This document shows, piece by piece, positions 22,879 to 34,240 of a stretch of 64,000 nucleotides of DNA. The notes under the pieces were generated by a model that saw only the letters and a program-made list of their open reading frames with translations, searched no databases and had not been told where the DNA came from. The stretch's first letter is position 1. The number at the start of each line of letters is the position of its first letter. The position numbers were made by a program, and so were the translations under genes. The DNA comes from Adiantum capillus-veneris (lineage: Eukaryota; Streptophyta; Polypodiopsida; Polypodiales; Pteridaceae): NCBI GenBank assembly GCA_014529385.2, contig CM043969.1, forward strand, positions 72,504,676-72,568,675. Direction: 5' to 3'.

Positions 22879-22960
22879 TTTTGGTCACTGCCAAAAATGA
22901 GAGGATTTTTGCGGCGGAAGGAGACCACACTACACGCACAAGTGCTCCCACATTATGCAT

Positions 22961-23198
22961 ACATGTTCTCCCACATTAAGTATACATGGTGTACATTTTC
23001 TGCAATTTCTGCAAATTACAAGAATTGTCCGCTTTCTGCAAACTCTACAATTTCTGAGAAAAAATTGAAATTTGAGTTTTACTGCCTTCTGCTGTACCTG
23101 CCGAGGGGGGGGGTGGTGTTTATGGGTGGGGCCGAGGAGAGGGTGGGGCTGCAGGGAGAACGCGAGGGAGACGGGGCTGGGGGGCTGGGTAGGAGGCA

Positions 23199-23250
<52 letters not shown>

Positions 23251-24034
23251 CAACAACCCTTATGTGACCATGGCAGAGGTCACAAGTGCACCCCCCCCTG
23301 CCCCCCACCACACATAGATACAAACCTACTCAGAGGAGGGGGTGCCTGGCTGTCTATATGACTCCAAAAGACCAGGTCGACCTTAAATAATAAAGTGGAG
23401 GAAAGACCCCAAAATAGGGGCGGCCCAATAAAAAAGGGACGCAGGACCAAATCTGGTCTGGCTGGCCAATTTGGCCGGCCGGATAACATGCAGCCTACAT
23501 GCTATGCAAGGGAGGCTAGCCGGGGTGCACACTAGCTTGTACAAGTATGCCATAACCCTAGATGAAGCATCCGAGTGGTGTAACTCTAACAAACCTGAAG
23601 TGATTGGCTTTGGGATTGTGTCATAGCAAAGCAGACGGGCCTTCAGATCCTGCGCCTCATGGCAGCTATTGTGCCAGATACAAGTGTCGCTTTGAGTGCT
23701 GTGGTCTGGTCAGTTTGTCTGGCCCTACCTTGGCTTGTGAATGGAGGCTTAAAGCATTGCAGTTCAGATCCGTGCCCGCCGCGGTTTTTTTTTGGGGGGG
23801 GGGGGGGGGGGGTTGTCTCACTGGGTGTCCCTTCCTGGACTTCATGGTACAGCCTTGGAGTTGAGAGGAAGACAAGCATTGGGAGCTTATTGATGTAAGG
23901 AATTGTTTCTAGCTTCCTCAGAGCTGCACAAAAGAATTTGTCAAACCTTTATTTCTTTCTTTGAGCGCAGAATTATGTTTATTTTACATTTTCAGCTCCC
24001 AGGATCAACACTTCGTTTTGCATGTGTATGCTAG
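22961..24034 (+). other. Distal part of intron 1; microsatellites only
   Basis: A (GA)n tract lies at about 23202-23248, a C-rich run at 23290-23300, and a G-run at about 23797-23812. No gene or complete element is recognised. Short frames on both strands overlap the repeats. Confidence 0.55.
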
Positions 24035-24164
24035 CCAGTCCAAAATATACCTGACTTGCCAGATGTTGAAAAGACTGAGGAGGAACTTATTACTCGAAGG
24101 AGACGACTGGAAACATTTTGGAATGCATCACCGTACTTTATTGAAAGGCCTAAAGAAAAATTGA
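24035..24164 (+). CDS. RPC31: RPC31-like gene, exon 2
   Basis: The exon begins after ATGCTAG and reads PVQNIPDLPDVEKTEEELIT, then a basic stretch and FWNASPYFIERPKEKL. The segment ending in PYFIE(R/T)PxE is the core of the POLR3G/RPC31 family, matching the place where human POLR3G has its MPYFIETPEE stretch. Phase 0 at its start agrees with exon 1. It ends in phase 1 at donor GTATGT (24165). The upstream polypyrimidine tract is modest, so the acceptor at 24033-24034 was chosen because it is the one that keeps phase and places proline next to PPPLFP. Confidence 0.85.
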
Positions 24165-24248
24165 GTATGTCCTTTGAACTCAATCCTCCATGTTGGAGTT
24201 CACGAGATGAATACAAATTTAATCATTCTGTGCGGGTTTTTTGTGCAG

Positions 24249-24380
24249 CTGGTGTGGCTGCAGAGATAGAAAGGTACTCAGATAAGTATAAACCAAATTA
24301 CAAATCCAAGCGGCCCCCTTTGTCCTCTGTCCTTAAACTCACATCAGCTTACTTTCCTGCTGAGCTACTCGGCCAACAAG
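24249..24380 (+). CDS. RPC31: RPC31-like gene, exon 3
   Basis: The exon is preceded by a strong acceptor (TTTTTTGTGCAG). Joined in phase 1 to exon 2 it gives TGVAAEIERYSDKYKPNYKS, then SVLKLTSAYFPAELLGQQ. The EIERYSDKY motif corresponds to the conserved (D/E)IERYSxRY segment of RPC31/POLR3G, and AYFPAELLG to the following L-P-x-E-(L/M) segment. It ends in phase 1 at GTGAGT (24381). The short intron before it (84 bp) has plant-like AT-rich composition. Confidence 0.87.
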
Positions 24381-24468
24381 GTGAGTTCTGCATACATGTG
24401 GTTTTTGGGAGATTTTCGCTCGTAATTTCAAAGTGCCTTTGTAACTATTTCTGCCTTGCGTTGTGCAG

Positions 24469-24560
24469 CTGAGAAAAAACGTGGGCGTGATGGTCAGTAC
24501 AAAGGAACCTCTCAATGGACCTTGGATGCAAGCTCTCGTAAGAGTGGTATGTGGCTGTAG
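24469..24560 (+). CDS. RPC31: RPC31-like gene, exon 4 (possibly not the last)
   Basis: After acceptor TTGTGCAG the exon continues in phase (AEKKRGRDGQYKGTSQWTLD then ASSRKSG). Read through, it meets TAG at 24558-24560, giving a protein of 160 residues. RPC31 proteins normally carry a long Asp/Glu-rich C-terminal tail, which is absent here. A donor-like GTATGT at 24547 would end the exon in phase 1 and lead to further exons, but I found no acidic exon in the remaining 39 kb. Either the gene continues through another huge intron past the window, or it is C-terminally truncated. The end coordinate is therefore uncertain. Confidence 0.7.
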
Positions 24561-25900
24561 TCCCAACTGGACTGAATGAAGTATTGATCCCCCCTGTGGG
24601 AAGGTGTCTGATTCTATGTACACTTGGAGGCTAGCTGGAAGATAAACTGATGCCACTATGTGTAGTCTCACAATGTAACTTTCTAGAAACGCTACCCTGA
24701 TTATAGTTGTTCAGCTGCCTAGACCCAGGATTTTGTGTGAGATTCATTTGTTTAGAAGGTAGTGTCAGACTAGTTCATGAGCCAAAGTAGCATTTTGTTT
24801 GTCCATGCATTATAAAGCAGAGAACTTCCTTCTGGTTTGTGAACTTTAGTCTCAAACTACAGAAAGAGGTGCTACAACTACAGAATGCCCTATGGTTTGA
24901 TAGGGACACCACTTATCTATACAGACCATCTGGAAACTCTCTTTTGCTGGGTCAACCATAGAGAGGCAAGCATCAACAGGCATAAGTTTGGGCTATTGCG
25001 ACAATAATTTTTGTAGCCTACTCGTTTTTAGAATGCTTTACCTTTAGAAAAGTGTTGAGATGTGAAATGTTTGAGTTAAGGCTGAAGACATATCATCAAA
25101 TTCGAAGGGTGCAGGAAGGTCTTAGCTTGCAAAAGGTAGTCTTTACTCTTGGCTCAATGCCTACGTAGTAGGGAGGCCTTTATTTTGAACTTTGACTTGA
25201 GATGTCTATGAGTCCTCATACGAAACAAACCAAAAACTAGAGCTGAAGGCTTACATTACTAGGCTGGTGTTTTATCACATGCTATGAACAACAATAATTC
25301 TAGAGATGGGCAACTTTGTAAATATGTATTTGGTATAGATCATGGCATGTACTTTGGTTACTAGAGACTTATATATACATGGTCTACAAAAATAACCGAG
25401 AGCATAACTTTAGCAAAGCCATGTACAACAAGCAGTAAAACAATTGCTATCGAGTGAGGTGGCAAGTTAAGTGTGCTATTACTTTATGTAGGTAGACCCG
25501 TCACAAAGAGCGTATCTTTGTATTCTACATGTACTTGTGATGAATGTAGAGATAATGGTTGTAGGGTTTTGGTTTCTAAGAGCGTGCATTTCAAGGCCCA
25601 CTTAGTGGCAATACTCTACTACTATAGTGCTTTACCTTAAATTATTGTAATCTTCTACTCATTCGGCTTCTGGCAATGGACAAGCATTGTGTGTTTCTTG
25701 CACTAGAGGGAGGAGTCCATGGGCATGTCCATGATGGGCTCCTGTGAAACACGAGGCATCAAGAGACCCTGTTGCTTATTATGGGGGACCTTAAACCTTT
25801 TGACAAGTAGCACACTTAGTTAGATTGAAATAAAGATCATTTTAAGGACTTGTGCACCATAGAAATCTGTACTTATGTAGTCTGTCCATGAGAATGTATG
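24561..25900 (+). other. Region after RPC31 exon 4; no gene recognised
   Basis: This 1.3 kb of AT-rich, non-repetitive sequence looks like host intron or 3' flank. No acidic exon that could complete RPC31 is visible, and no clear polyadenylation signal cluster was assigned. Confidence 0.5.
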
Positions 25901-26361
25901 TACACAGAAACAAACGAACGGGGTCTCTTGTGATAGTTCGGACAGTGAGAGAAAAAGAAAGAAGACCAAGGTGTTCAAGGATGTGGGTCAAACAATTAAG
26001 TTTGACACGTTTCAAGCTACAAGCACACTCATCGAGCCGTTGCATTTATATAGTAGTCTGACATCGTCTTTTCGGGAGGTCGATTCTTGGAAGCCTCCAA
26101 GGTACGAAGGGCGGTGACTTATGTGAAAGGTAACGCCTAGACATGGTGGTCTACTCTATTGTTGCACAAAGAAGCATCTAAGAAGTGGATAAAATTCAAG
26201 AGAATTTTCACTTCAAGAGGGTTAACCGAAGAATATGAAGAAGATGTCATCACGGCTTGGCATCATTTGAGAATGAAAACGGAAGACACTTTAGCTGCCT
26301 ATTACCAGATGTTTTGGGATACCTTTTTGCCAGTGTCCTCTTTTCGAAGGATCACCTTGAA
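25901..26361 (+). pseudogene. Old Ty3/gypsy gag, 5' part (split by element 5)
   Basis: The frame fragments SSDSERKRKKTKVFKD and IKFDTFQ correspond to the Ser-rich and KFDTFSG segments of element 1 Gag. KKWIKFKRIFTSRGLTEEYE, then WHHLRMKTEDTLAAYYQMFW and VSSFRRITL, match its capsid helices. Multiple stops separate the pieces. The reading runs up to the TTGAA target site of element 5 and resumes at 30717. Confidence 0.8.
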
Positions 26362-27534
26362 TGTTACGTGACACATCCAACCCTATGTGTCCATGGACAA
26401 GCTACAGCATGATCAGGGTTCAGTCAGTCCAGTCAGTCTAGATTAGAAGTGATCTGGCACTTTTTGTGAGTCTATTAGACCGTGCATGCCCAGTCACTAA
26501 GCATAGATGCATATCCTCTGGTTGCACACAGCATGATCATCAGTATTCCCATCAGAATTCATTAGAATCAGTTAGGGGATTTTTCCAATGCATTTAGCCT
26601 ATTTTACCTAGTTTTGGTATTTTTCACTTATTAATTTAAGTGACTTTCCAACAAAAGTAGGTAGGGCAATTTTGCTAAGTTAATATATAAGTAAACCCAA
26701 GTTAGCACTTTCTGGCAGAAGAGGCAGCAGGAGCACATGCTCAACAGGCATCTTCTCAGCAAGAACTCAGCAAGATCCCCTTCATCACCTAGCGTTTTCA
26801 ACAAGCAATTCATCGCCAGCATCTTGCATAGTCTAGCGTTTTCCAGATCGCCCTCCAAGCTGCAGACCCACTTGCGTTTTCAGCTTTGGTTGGACCAGAA
26901 CAACTCCATACCCCTAGCGTTTTGGAGTGCCATCACAGCTGCAGGTAAACAGTGTTTTCAGCCCAAACAAAGAAGATCCACATCAGCGTTTTTGGTAGCA
27001 AAAACGCAGCCCTAGTACCTGCAGATACTCAGTATTTTCAGCATTCAAAAACGCAGCCATTCAGCGTTTTTCCAGCAGGCCCAACAGTGTTTTTTCAGCA
27101 TAAAAAATGCAGCCACAACGGTCATTTTCAGCCACCGAAACAGCACCGAATTTCAGTAGTTAGAAGACCACAGATTTCAGCCCTAAAGTTGTCTCGTCAT
27201 CACCGTCGTCGTCATTGGCATAGTCCCAAGTTGCATCAGTCCATTGCATCCGCATTGTACCACTTTGTGCAATCATAAGTAGAGCACTCTCGCCGACGAG
27301 AGTGGGGCCTTCGAAGGAGGGTTTTACAACGTCTGTGGTGTCGTATCTCTCTTTTCTCTCTATCTCTCAGTCTCATACACTTGCACGCACAATGTTCATT
27401 CACTTTGTTGTGACCATAGCACTTTCCATTAAGAACGGAAGGCTCTCCTTTCCATAAGAACAAAAAGGAACCTTGAGCACAGTTCGGAGCACTCATCTTG
27501 AGCAAAGCGTAACAATCATTCCGCTGCACCTACA
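26362..27534 (+). repeat. Element 5 5' LTR
   Basis: It starts TGTTACGTGACACATCC and ends CGCTGCACCTACA. The inner half is rich in GCGTTTT and CAGC words (AGCGTTTTTGGTAGCAAAAA). A pyrimidine tract TCTCTCTTTTCTCTCTATCT lies near its end. Confidence 0.93.
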
Positions 27535-27535
27535 T

Positions 27536-27547
27536 TGGTATCAGAGC
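27536..27547 (+). promoter_or_regulatory. Primer binding site, initiator tRNA-Met type (element 5)
   Basis: TGGTATCAGAGC begins two bases after the 5' LTR end (TACA). Confidence 0.9.
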
Positions 27548-28139
27548 TTTGGCAGTGTTCTGTATCACTCAAGGAAAGAACCACAAGAACCACTAGAATT
27601 TTTTTTGCTTGTTGAGGTCGCACGAACCCAAGTTCGCTTGGGCGTGTCGATTCCTAATCATGTTTTGTTGAAGAGTGACAGGAATCCCAAGAAAGAAGGG
27701 CTTGTCCAGCCTCCCCTTGTGTCTCTTTTCACTCATTGAGAGCGGACCGTGCACTTAGTGGCCGGCCAATCGACGTGAGGTGGGAAAAAGCAAACCTTGG
27801 TGTGAGCGCAAGGCTGCCAAGGGGTGCGCCCGCGGAAAAGAGTAGAACTCGGGTGAAGAGAAGATCCTTCTCCAACGCGATTTGCAAGCGAAAGAACACC
27901 TCAAGAACCTCAAGATCCTCGAGAACCCAAGAACCCAAGAACCCAAGACCCCCCAGAACCCAAGTTCCTCGTGAACTTAAGAACCCACAAGAACCCACGA
28001 TTGCAGAATGGTCATCACTTGAAGCGGAATGGATACTTCGCTTGGAGGTGATGAGCATGAGAGAGGCGAAGAAGAATTTTCCCCACCAGGAGGTTTTTCT
28101 GACCCTTCCCCGTCTACGTCAAGGATTGTACTAACTCCT

Positions 28140-29528
28140 ATGGAGGCTTTGGAGCAATTGTTTCTGAAACAGAATTTATAACGCGAAAAAAGAGATGCAG
28201 AAAGAACGGCAGAAATGAAACGCAGACACGCAGAAGACAAAGCAGAAAGAGAAGCCTAAAGAAAGGCAAGACAAGAACGGCACGACCGACACATGCAAGA
28301 GTTCTTGCGACTCTTGTCTCCCGTGCCGACACAGATGCAAGAGATTCAGGAGACGGAGACTCTCTCAGTCTCTTCTTCTCCAAAGCATGACACACAAGAT
28401 TTGCATGATTGTCAGAAGCATGATGATTTGATTGACAATGATTTGCATGATGATTTGATTGACAATGATTTGCATGATGAATTGATTGACAATGATCCGC
28501 ATAATGATTTGGATGCCAATGACAAGCATGATGATTTGCATGATCAAGATGTGATTTCTCACAAGCATGATGAGTTGCATGAAGATGATGTGATTGTTCA
28601 CAAGGATAATGTGTTAGTTGATGCTTTTTCTAGCGAAGCTAACCTCGTTGTAGATTCAATCAATCACGAAGAACCGATCTTGGCTTTCGAGTCGAGGTCC
28701 AAAGAACCCCCACAGTACGATTCGATCATTCAGGAAGAAGCGATCTTGGCTCTCAAGCCTAGGTCCAAAGAACCCTCACAGGAAGTATTATGTGTTCGCA
28801 TGATTGATACGCACGCATTGTTCAAGTGTTTCATTCGTGATCATTTCCTGTATTTTAGTTAGCGTCTTTATGTGATCCCTTTTACTAGGCATGACATATT
28901 TTACGTTGAGCACGTTTCACTCATGGATGAGCACGAATGTATGCGGATTTTTCATGAAAATTTGAAAAGTATGTATGTAAGGAAGTCACATTCCATGTCT
29001 CTTCCTTGGCATGACACATTTGTAGACAGAGTACATGAAAGTATGCGCACCAAGCATGGGCATTTCCGTTGTGAATTGCCAAAGTTGATTGCTCTAGATC
29101 ATAACAGAAAGATTCGATCTAAGTGTTTGCATGTATCTGGTGAACGATTTAGCACTCCGTCTCTATGTTCATCTACATTGCATACACAGTCTTTAGCGAA
29201 GACAAGATTTTTTTCACTCACTTTACATGGAATGGGTATGTTCATGTTTTTGTGTTGGAAGTTGTTTCAGGAATTTTCAGCCATGGAGATTCTTAAAGAA
29301 GGAAGAAGCAGGTCTCTAGACGAAGTTGAAGCATCAAAGGAGCCACAGAAGACTTTGTGTCGCTTTCGGCGCGGCCCAAAGAAGCAAGCGTTGCAGACCT
29401 TTATGAAGTTCAAGTACCGCACGACCCACACATCAGAGTGGGCCGGCGAAGAGTCCCTTCCAGGATTCCGGATGCTATTGGCGATCTCCCTCGACGCCGT
29501 ACAGTTCGGTACCAGTACCTCACTTTGA
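28140..29528 (+). pseudogene. Element 5 internal ORF with Asp/His-rich repeats
   Basis: A single reading frame runs from an ATG at 28140 to a stop at 29526-29528, with in-frame stops at 28179, 28257 and 28860. The N-terminus is charged and helical (MEALEQLFLKQNL). Next comes a DNA repeat of five 27-bp units (28419-28553) encoding HDDLIDNDL-type nonapeptides, then a longer region without recognised domains. There is no zinc knuckle, protease or RT motif. It could be a diverged Gag or an unrelated captured sequence. No function is assigned. Confidence 0.6.
28419..28553 (+). repeat. 27-bp tandem repeat, five units, coding Asp/His-rich nonapeptides
   Basis: Units begin CATGATGATTTGATTGACAA and continue ATGATTTG. 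The first two are identical and the last three diverge. The length is an exact multiple of 27, and the frame is preserved throughout. Confidence 0.93.
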
Positions 29529-29539
29529 AAAGGAGGGGA

Positions 29540-30716
29540 TGTCACGTGACACATCCAACCCTATGTGTCCGTGGACAAGCTACAACATGATCAGGGTTCA
29601 GTCAGTCCAGTCAGTCTAGATTAGAAGTGATCTGGCACTTTTTGTGAATCTATTCGTAGACCGTGCATGCCCAGTCACTGAGCATAGATGCATATCCTCT
29701 GGTTGCACACAGCATGATCATCAGTATTGCCATCAGAATCCATTAGAATCAATCAGGGGATTTTTCCAGTGCATTTAGCCTATTTTACCTAGTTTTGGTA
29801 TTTTTCACTTATTAATTTAAGTGACTTTCCAACAAAAGTAGGTAGGGAAATTTTGCTAAGTTAATATATAAGCAACCCAAGTCAGCACTTTCTGGCAGAA
29901 GAGGCAGCAAGAGCACATGCTCAACAGGCATCTTCTCAGCAAGAACTCAGCAAGATCCCCTTCATCACCTAGCGTTTTTAACAAGCAATTCATCGCCAGC
30001 ATCTTCCGTAGTCTAGCGTTTTCCAGATCGCCCTCCAAGCTGCATACCCACTTGCGTTTTCAGCTTTGGTTGGACCAGAACAACTCCATACCCCTAGCGT
30101 TTTGGAGTGCTATCACAGCTGCAGGTAAACAGTGTTTTCAGCCCAAACAAAGAAGATCCACATCAGCGTTTTTGGTAGCAAAAACGCAGCCCTAGTACTT
30201 GCAGATACTCAGTATTTTCAGCATTCAAAAACGCAGCCATTCAGCGTTTTTCCAGCAGGCCCAACAATGTTTTTTCAACCTAAAAAATACAGCCAAAATG
30301 GTCATTTTCAGCCACCGAAACAGCCCCGAATTTTAGCAGTTAGAAGAACACAGATTTCAGCCCTAAAGTCGTTGTCGTCATCACCGTCGTCGTCATTGGC
30401 ATAGTCACAAGTTGCATCAGTCCATTGCATCCGCATTGTACCACTTTGTGCAATCATAAGTAGACCACTCTCGCCGACGAGAGTGGGGCCTTCGGAGGAG
30501 GGTTTTACAACGTCTCTGGTGTCGTATCTCTCTTTTCTCTCTATCTCTCAGTCTCATACACTTGCACGTACAGTGTTAATTCACTTTGTTGTGACCATAG
30601 CACTTTCCATTAAGAACGGAAGGCTCTCCCTTCCATAAGAACAAAAAGGAACCTTGAGCACAGTTCGGAGCACTCATCTTGAGCAAAGCGTAACAATCAT
30701 TCCGCTGCACCTAACA
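29540..30716 (+). repeat. Element 5 3' LTR
   Basis: It starts TGTCACGTGACACATCC directly after the PPT and ends CTGCACCTAACA before the TTGAA duplication. Differences from the 5' LTR are scattered single bases and small indels. Confidence 0.93.
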
Positions 30717-31095
30717 TTGAAGGAGGAGATTGAGAGGTTTTGTTGCGGACTACCAAAAGAGAATCTACAGTATTGTGTGAAGCAAAAGTCAGATACCATT
30801 TAGAGGCTTAATGGGACGTGACAAGGATGGTTTTGGTGTGCATGCCTGCTCATTGACCTATCCTATGGACAATATTGTGTGAAGCAAAAGTCAGATACCA
30901 TTTAGAGGCTTATGGGACATGACAAGGATGGTTGTGGTATGCATGCCGGCTCATTGACCTAGCATCTGCCTCAACCGGGCAAGAGTCTTACAAGGGAAAG
31001 CAGAATCAAAAGAAGACATCCACAGGGCGCAAATTGACAGAAGAGCAATGTTGAGTACTTCAAAGACGGCAAGTGTTACGGTTGTGGTGAGCAAG
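30717..31095 (+). pseudogene. Old Ty3/gypsy gag, 3' part (split by element 5)
   Basis: The frame continues the earlier gag directly after the duplicated TTGAA (KEEIERFCCGLPKENLQYCV then KQKSDT), matching EQIERFTLGLPTEIRDHCLE and QKS in element 1. An imperfect repeat of the CAATATTGTGTGAAGCAAAAG segment follows (about 30770 and 30870). The fragment ends with a partial zinc knuckle GKCYGCGEQG. Beyond this no pol is present. Confidence 0.78.
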
Positions 31096-31648
31096 GTGTA
31101 TTTTTAGCTACGGTTACAGATAAATGAAAATGATTACTTACGGCTATAGATAAATGAAAATGATTTTTGTGCACACAGAATGAATATATGAATTTATTGG
31201 TACCAATTAGTTATGAACGTGTAATTTTCCGGTGCAAGGTGCCATCTGAAAAATTATCCGTATCCGGATGGTATGATAAGTAGAACAATAGCTAGATGTA
31301 GTGCAGAATAGTTCAGAACAACCAGATGAATAAGATGATGTCCTCAGTTTGCTCAGAAAAGCTATAATTTAATAGTTTTGCGGTGGCTGCCCACGAACCA
31401 GCCAGACATAGTGGAAACGACCCGACGGGAGTCGACAGAGTGAGACGGAAGAGATATAAAATCGGCTGGGTCAATAATGCCCAGATTGGCTAGAAAACTT
31501 GGATTTTATGCGTATTTTTAAGTGAAAGGTTTAAAACCTTTAAAAACAAGCGGCTGGGCCAGTTTGAACGCGGCCAAATAAAATGAATTAAAAAAAACTT
31601 AACCATAGCGTGAGAAAAACTGCAAGAGCAGTGTAGAAAGTTTGCAAG

Positions 31649-31685
<37 letters not shown>

Positions 31686-31829
31686 CCCCCCATTTCTCTT
31701 GCCAGGCTATAAGAGTGTGTAGCGCTACTAGATTAGGGGCTTTTGGCAGTAGTTTCCACCCACGTATAGAGTTTCTCTCTCAGCTCTCAGTTCAACCGAT
31801 TCTCTCTCATCACGATTCTCTTACTCTGG
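31096..31829. other. Unassigned sequence with a (CT)n tract
   Basis: A short duplicated segment (GATAAATGAAAATGATT at about 31120 and 31150) and a (CT)n run at about 31650-31682 followed by C8 are the only structures noted. No gene is recognised. Confidence 0.5.
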
Positions 31830-33120
31830 TGTCACGAGGACGTGGCAATTGCTAACCTTAGTTGTTGGTTTCTTTCCGATGATTTTTATTTAATTTTTGG
31901 GACCCTCTTCTTGAAGTTGCAAATGGCCAGACATTGTAGTGTGAAACGGCCGATGACTGAGGGTTTCACCCGCAGACAAGGTCTTGTCGCCACGAGTTGA
32001 TCGGGCCGATTGGCACTCGAATCCGAGCAGTAAAAGTATGTCTAGGCTCAGTTCAAAGTCATTTAGGCCCCCTCGCTACACTTGTAAGTCGGTGGGTACT
32101 AGGAAATTGCTCAAAAGAGGCAAAGTGGACACATGGCGGCTCCTGAGCAGTTTTCCTAGCTTGCATGAAGAGGGGAGGCTGATTTTTTTCATTAAGTGAC
32201 CTACAGAATGTGTGTGAGTAGTTGGTGCAGGTGATGAAGCTTTAATGGAAAGCTTGCCTTCTCCCTTACACTATGTAGTGCGACGATTCCGCTCTCGTGC
32301 ACCACTCTCCCCTTTTGAATACAGAATCGTGATGCCCCGCTCGAGGGCTATTCATCTGTATGTACAGTTATGTGGGTTCATGTGCGTATGCAGAGGCAAG
32401 AGCCTCTTGTTCAGGTACTGGATTAGCTAATTGCTAATCCCCCGCAGGTGTAGGTGAATTTGGAGAGATTTCTCGCGAGAAATCTCGTATAATTCAGAGG
32501 GCAAGTAGCCCAATAGGTACGGGAGTACGAGGGCTCGCTACGGATGCGTTTGGCTCGCGAAACAGAGCCCAAAACAGGAAATTACAGCCTGCTGTGAAAA
32601 TTTGCAGGTTTAGGGTTTTGGCCCTAATTGGTCTCTAATACCCCCAGGAGGTCTGGGGAAGCGAGGGGATCGTTAAATAGGTGATTTGGCGCAATTTCAG
32701 GGCAAAAAAACAAAGAATTCAGCATGCTGCAGATTCTCGCCAAGTTTTGTAAAGTGTACATATGCGCTAGGAAAGTCATCCATTACGTGGGGATTTTGTC
32801 CGGGAAGTTTCCTAGTACAGTTATGCTGCCGAAATCGGGCCAAAACAGGTTTTTTATCAGCCCGGATTATGCGGGACAGCTCGTAGGAAATCACAGGTTT
32901 TATTTCCTTTTTGATAAGAATAAAGAAATCCCGAAAGGGGCGCCGGTCTTCGGGGCCTACAGGTCGTCGACGTTCACTTGGAGCGCTCTAGCTTCCAAGC
33001 CGTGTATGTTCGAAGTGTTAATTCTAGTTACAGGCTTTATCTGCAAGTTTCTCTGTGTCCTAAAATCTAAAGTAAAGTTTCGGGTGAAAACCAAAGTCTA
33101 CCGCCGTACGGGCCGGTTTT
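31830..33120 (+). mobile_element. Plus-strand LTR (LTR A), related to element 2 LTRs
   Basis: It starts TGTCACGAGGACGTGG. In the same order as the element 2 LTR, it contains a GATTAGCTAATTGCTAATCC palindromic block (about 32423), GGGCAAGTAGCCC, a GGTTTAGGGTTTTGG segment, AATAAAGAAATCCCGAAAGG (about 32921) and AAAGTCTACCGCCGTACGGG near its end. The right end is approximate. No coding region follows. Confidence 0.65.
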
Positions 33121-33194
33121 ACTCTGGTGAAGGCCATTTAGAGGCTCTGACGCGTGCGGCGGAGGTAGGGTGCAGCCATAGGAGCTTGTGTGTG

Positions 33195-34240
33195 TCACCA
33201 GGAGGTGTATTTTTCATGCTGCCTTCTTTAAATATGTACTAGATATTTTTATTTATTTTATTTTTACTTGTTCTCCCCGGAACCCTTGAAAAGGTGCAAG
33301 TGGACATTACGTGAAACGGCTTCGGCCGAACAGGTTTCTCACAACGGGAGTCTAGGTCGGTCAGTCTGGGACCGGTTGGCCAATTAGCATTGAATTCTGA
33401 TGAGTATGGAAGCGTGTGTGCGCAAGATGGATTTGGGCCACTTGGCAAGTCACAACTTTATAAGTTGGTGGGAACTAGGAATTTAAACTTAAGGCGCTCA
33501 AATGAGAGAGGAGGCTGATTTTTACATCATAGTGACCACAGTGTGTGTGTGAGTAATGAATGCAGGTTCACAACTTTAATGGAAAGCTTGCCTTCTCCTT
33601 TGTCTCATGTAGCGCAATGATCTGCTCTTGCGCATTTCTCTCCCTCCTTTTGCACATATGGTAATGCCTCACTAGTTGGGCTACTCAGACGATCATGTAC
33701 AGTTCTGATGGTTTTATGCGCGTTTGCCAAGGCAAGAGCCTTCTGAATAGGAACCGGATTAGCTAATTGCTAATCCCCTACAAGTACGCAGAGTTCCATT
33801 ACGAAAGATTGCGAATTTGGAGAGCTCTCTCGTGTGAAAACTCGTCCAATTTAGAGGGGAAGTGTCCCATTTTGTGCGGGAGCCCTTGGGACACGCGTAG
33901 ACGTCTTCGCTCCGCTAAAAACGATCCAAAATAGAGAATTACAGCCTGTTGTGTTTTTCTGTAGGTTTAGGGTTTCTCTCCTAAACTGCAAGGGAATACC
34001 AGGGAAGCCTCGGGAAGGCCTTCGCATGCTTAGACAGGGCTTTGGGCATGTGGCAGTGGCAAAACAGGGAATTACAGCACGCTGAATTTCTGCTATAGCT
34101 CACCAAAAAGCTTCTAAATTGCGAGGGAATCCGTCCTAGACAGGTACTTTTGACCTACAGGGGTTTTGGCGCCCTTATGTTGCCTAAATCATGTCGGAAA
34201 CCTGCGTTTTCAGCCCTCGCCAGGTTTGGACAGCTTTGTG
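33195..34240 (+). mobile_element. Plus-strand LTR B, left part (split by element 2)
   Basis: It begins near TGTCACCAGGAGGTG and repeats the same order of words as LTR A in diverged form (ACTAGGAATTTAAAC, GGAAAGCTTGCCTTCTCC, GATTAGCTAATTGCTAATCC, GGTTTAGGGTTTCTC). It stops at the TTGTG target site of element 2 and continues at 42940. It follows LTR A in the same orientation at a distance of about 75 bp. Confidence 0.7.

Larger units (their letters stand above)
12290..22960 (-). mobile_element. LINE (non-LTR retrotransposon), split by element 1 and 3'-truncated
   Basis: Minus-strand order is ORF1 (22878 to 22421, resuming 15681 to 15250), then ORF2 with an endonuclease, a linker and a reverse transcriptase down to about 12320. 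The 3' end is lost at about 12290. A Ty3/gypsy element with ATGGT target duplications separates the two ORF1 halves. About 440 bp of AT-rich DNA also interrupts ORF2. The RT style (GFRRGFSTLDHI, KQGCPLSPTLFGIY, YADDIVL) clearly marks a non-LTR element. I did not assign a clade. Confidence 0.88.
26362..30716 (+). mobile_element. Element 5: non-autonomous LTR retrotransposon without pol
   Basis: This 4.36-kb element has LTRs of 1173 bp (26362-27534) and 1177 bp (29540-30716), flanked by perfect TTGAA duplications (26357-26361 and 30717-30721). It has a tRNA-Met primer site and a PPT (AAAAGGAGGGGA). The interior is only 2.0 kb and holds one degenerate frame with no protease, RT, RNase H or integrase. 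The size and lack of pol fit a LARD-like derivative mobilised in trans. The LTRs are very similar, so the insertion is fairly recent. Confidence 0.92.

Noticed and set aside
28419-28553. Regular 27-bp units considered as a CRISPR-like array
   Set aside because: The units are directly tandem, lie within a reading frame, and have no spacers.
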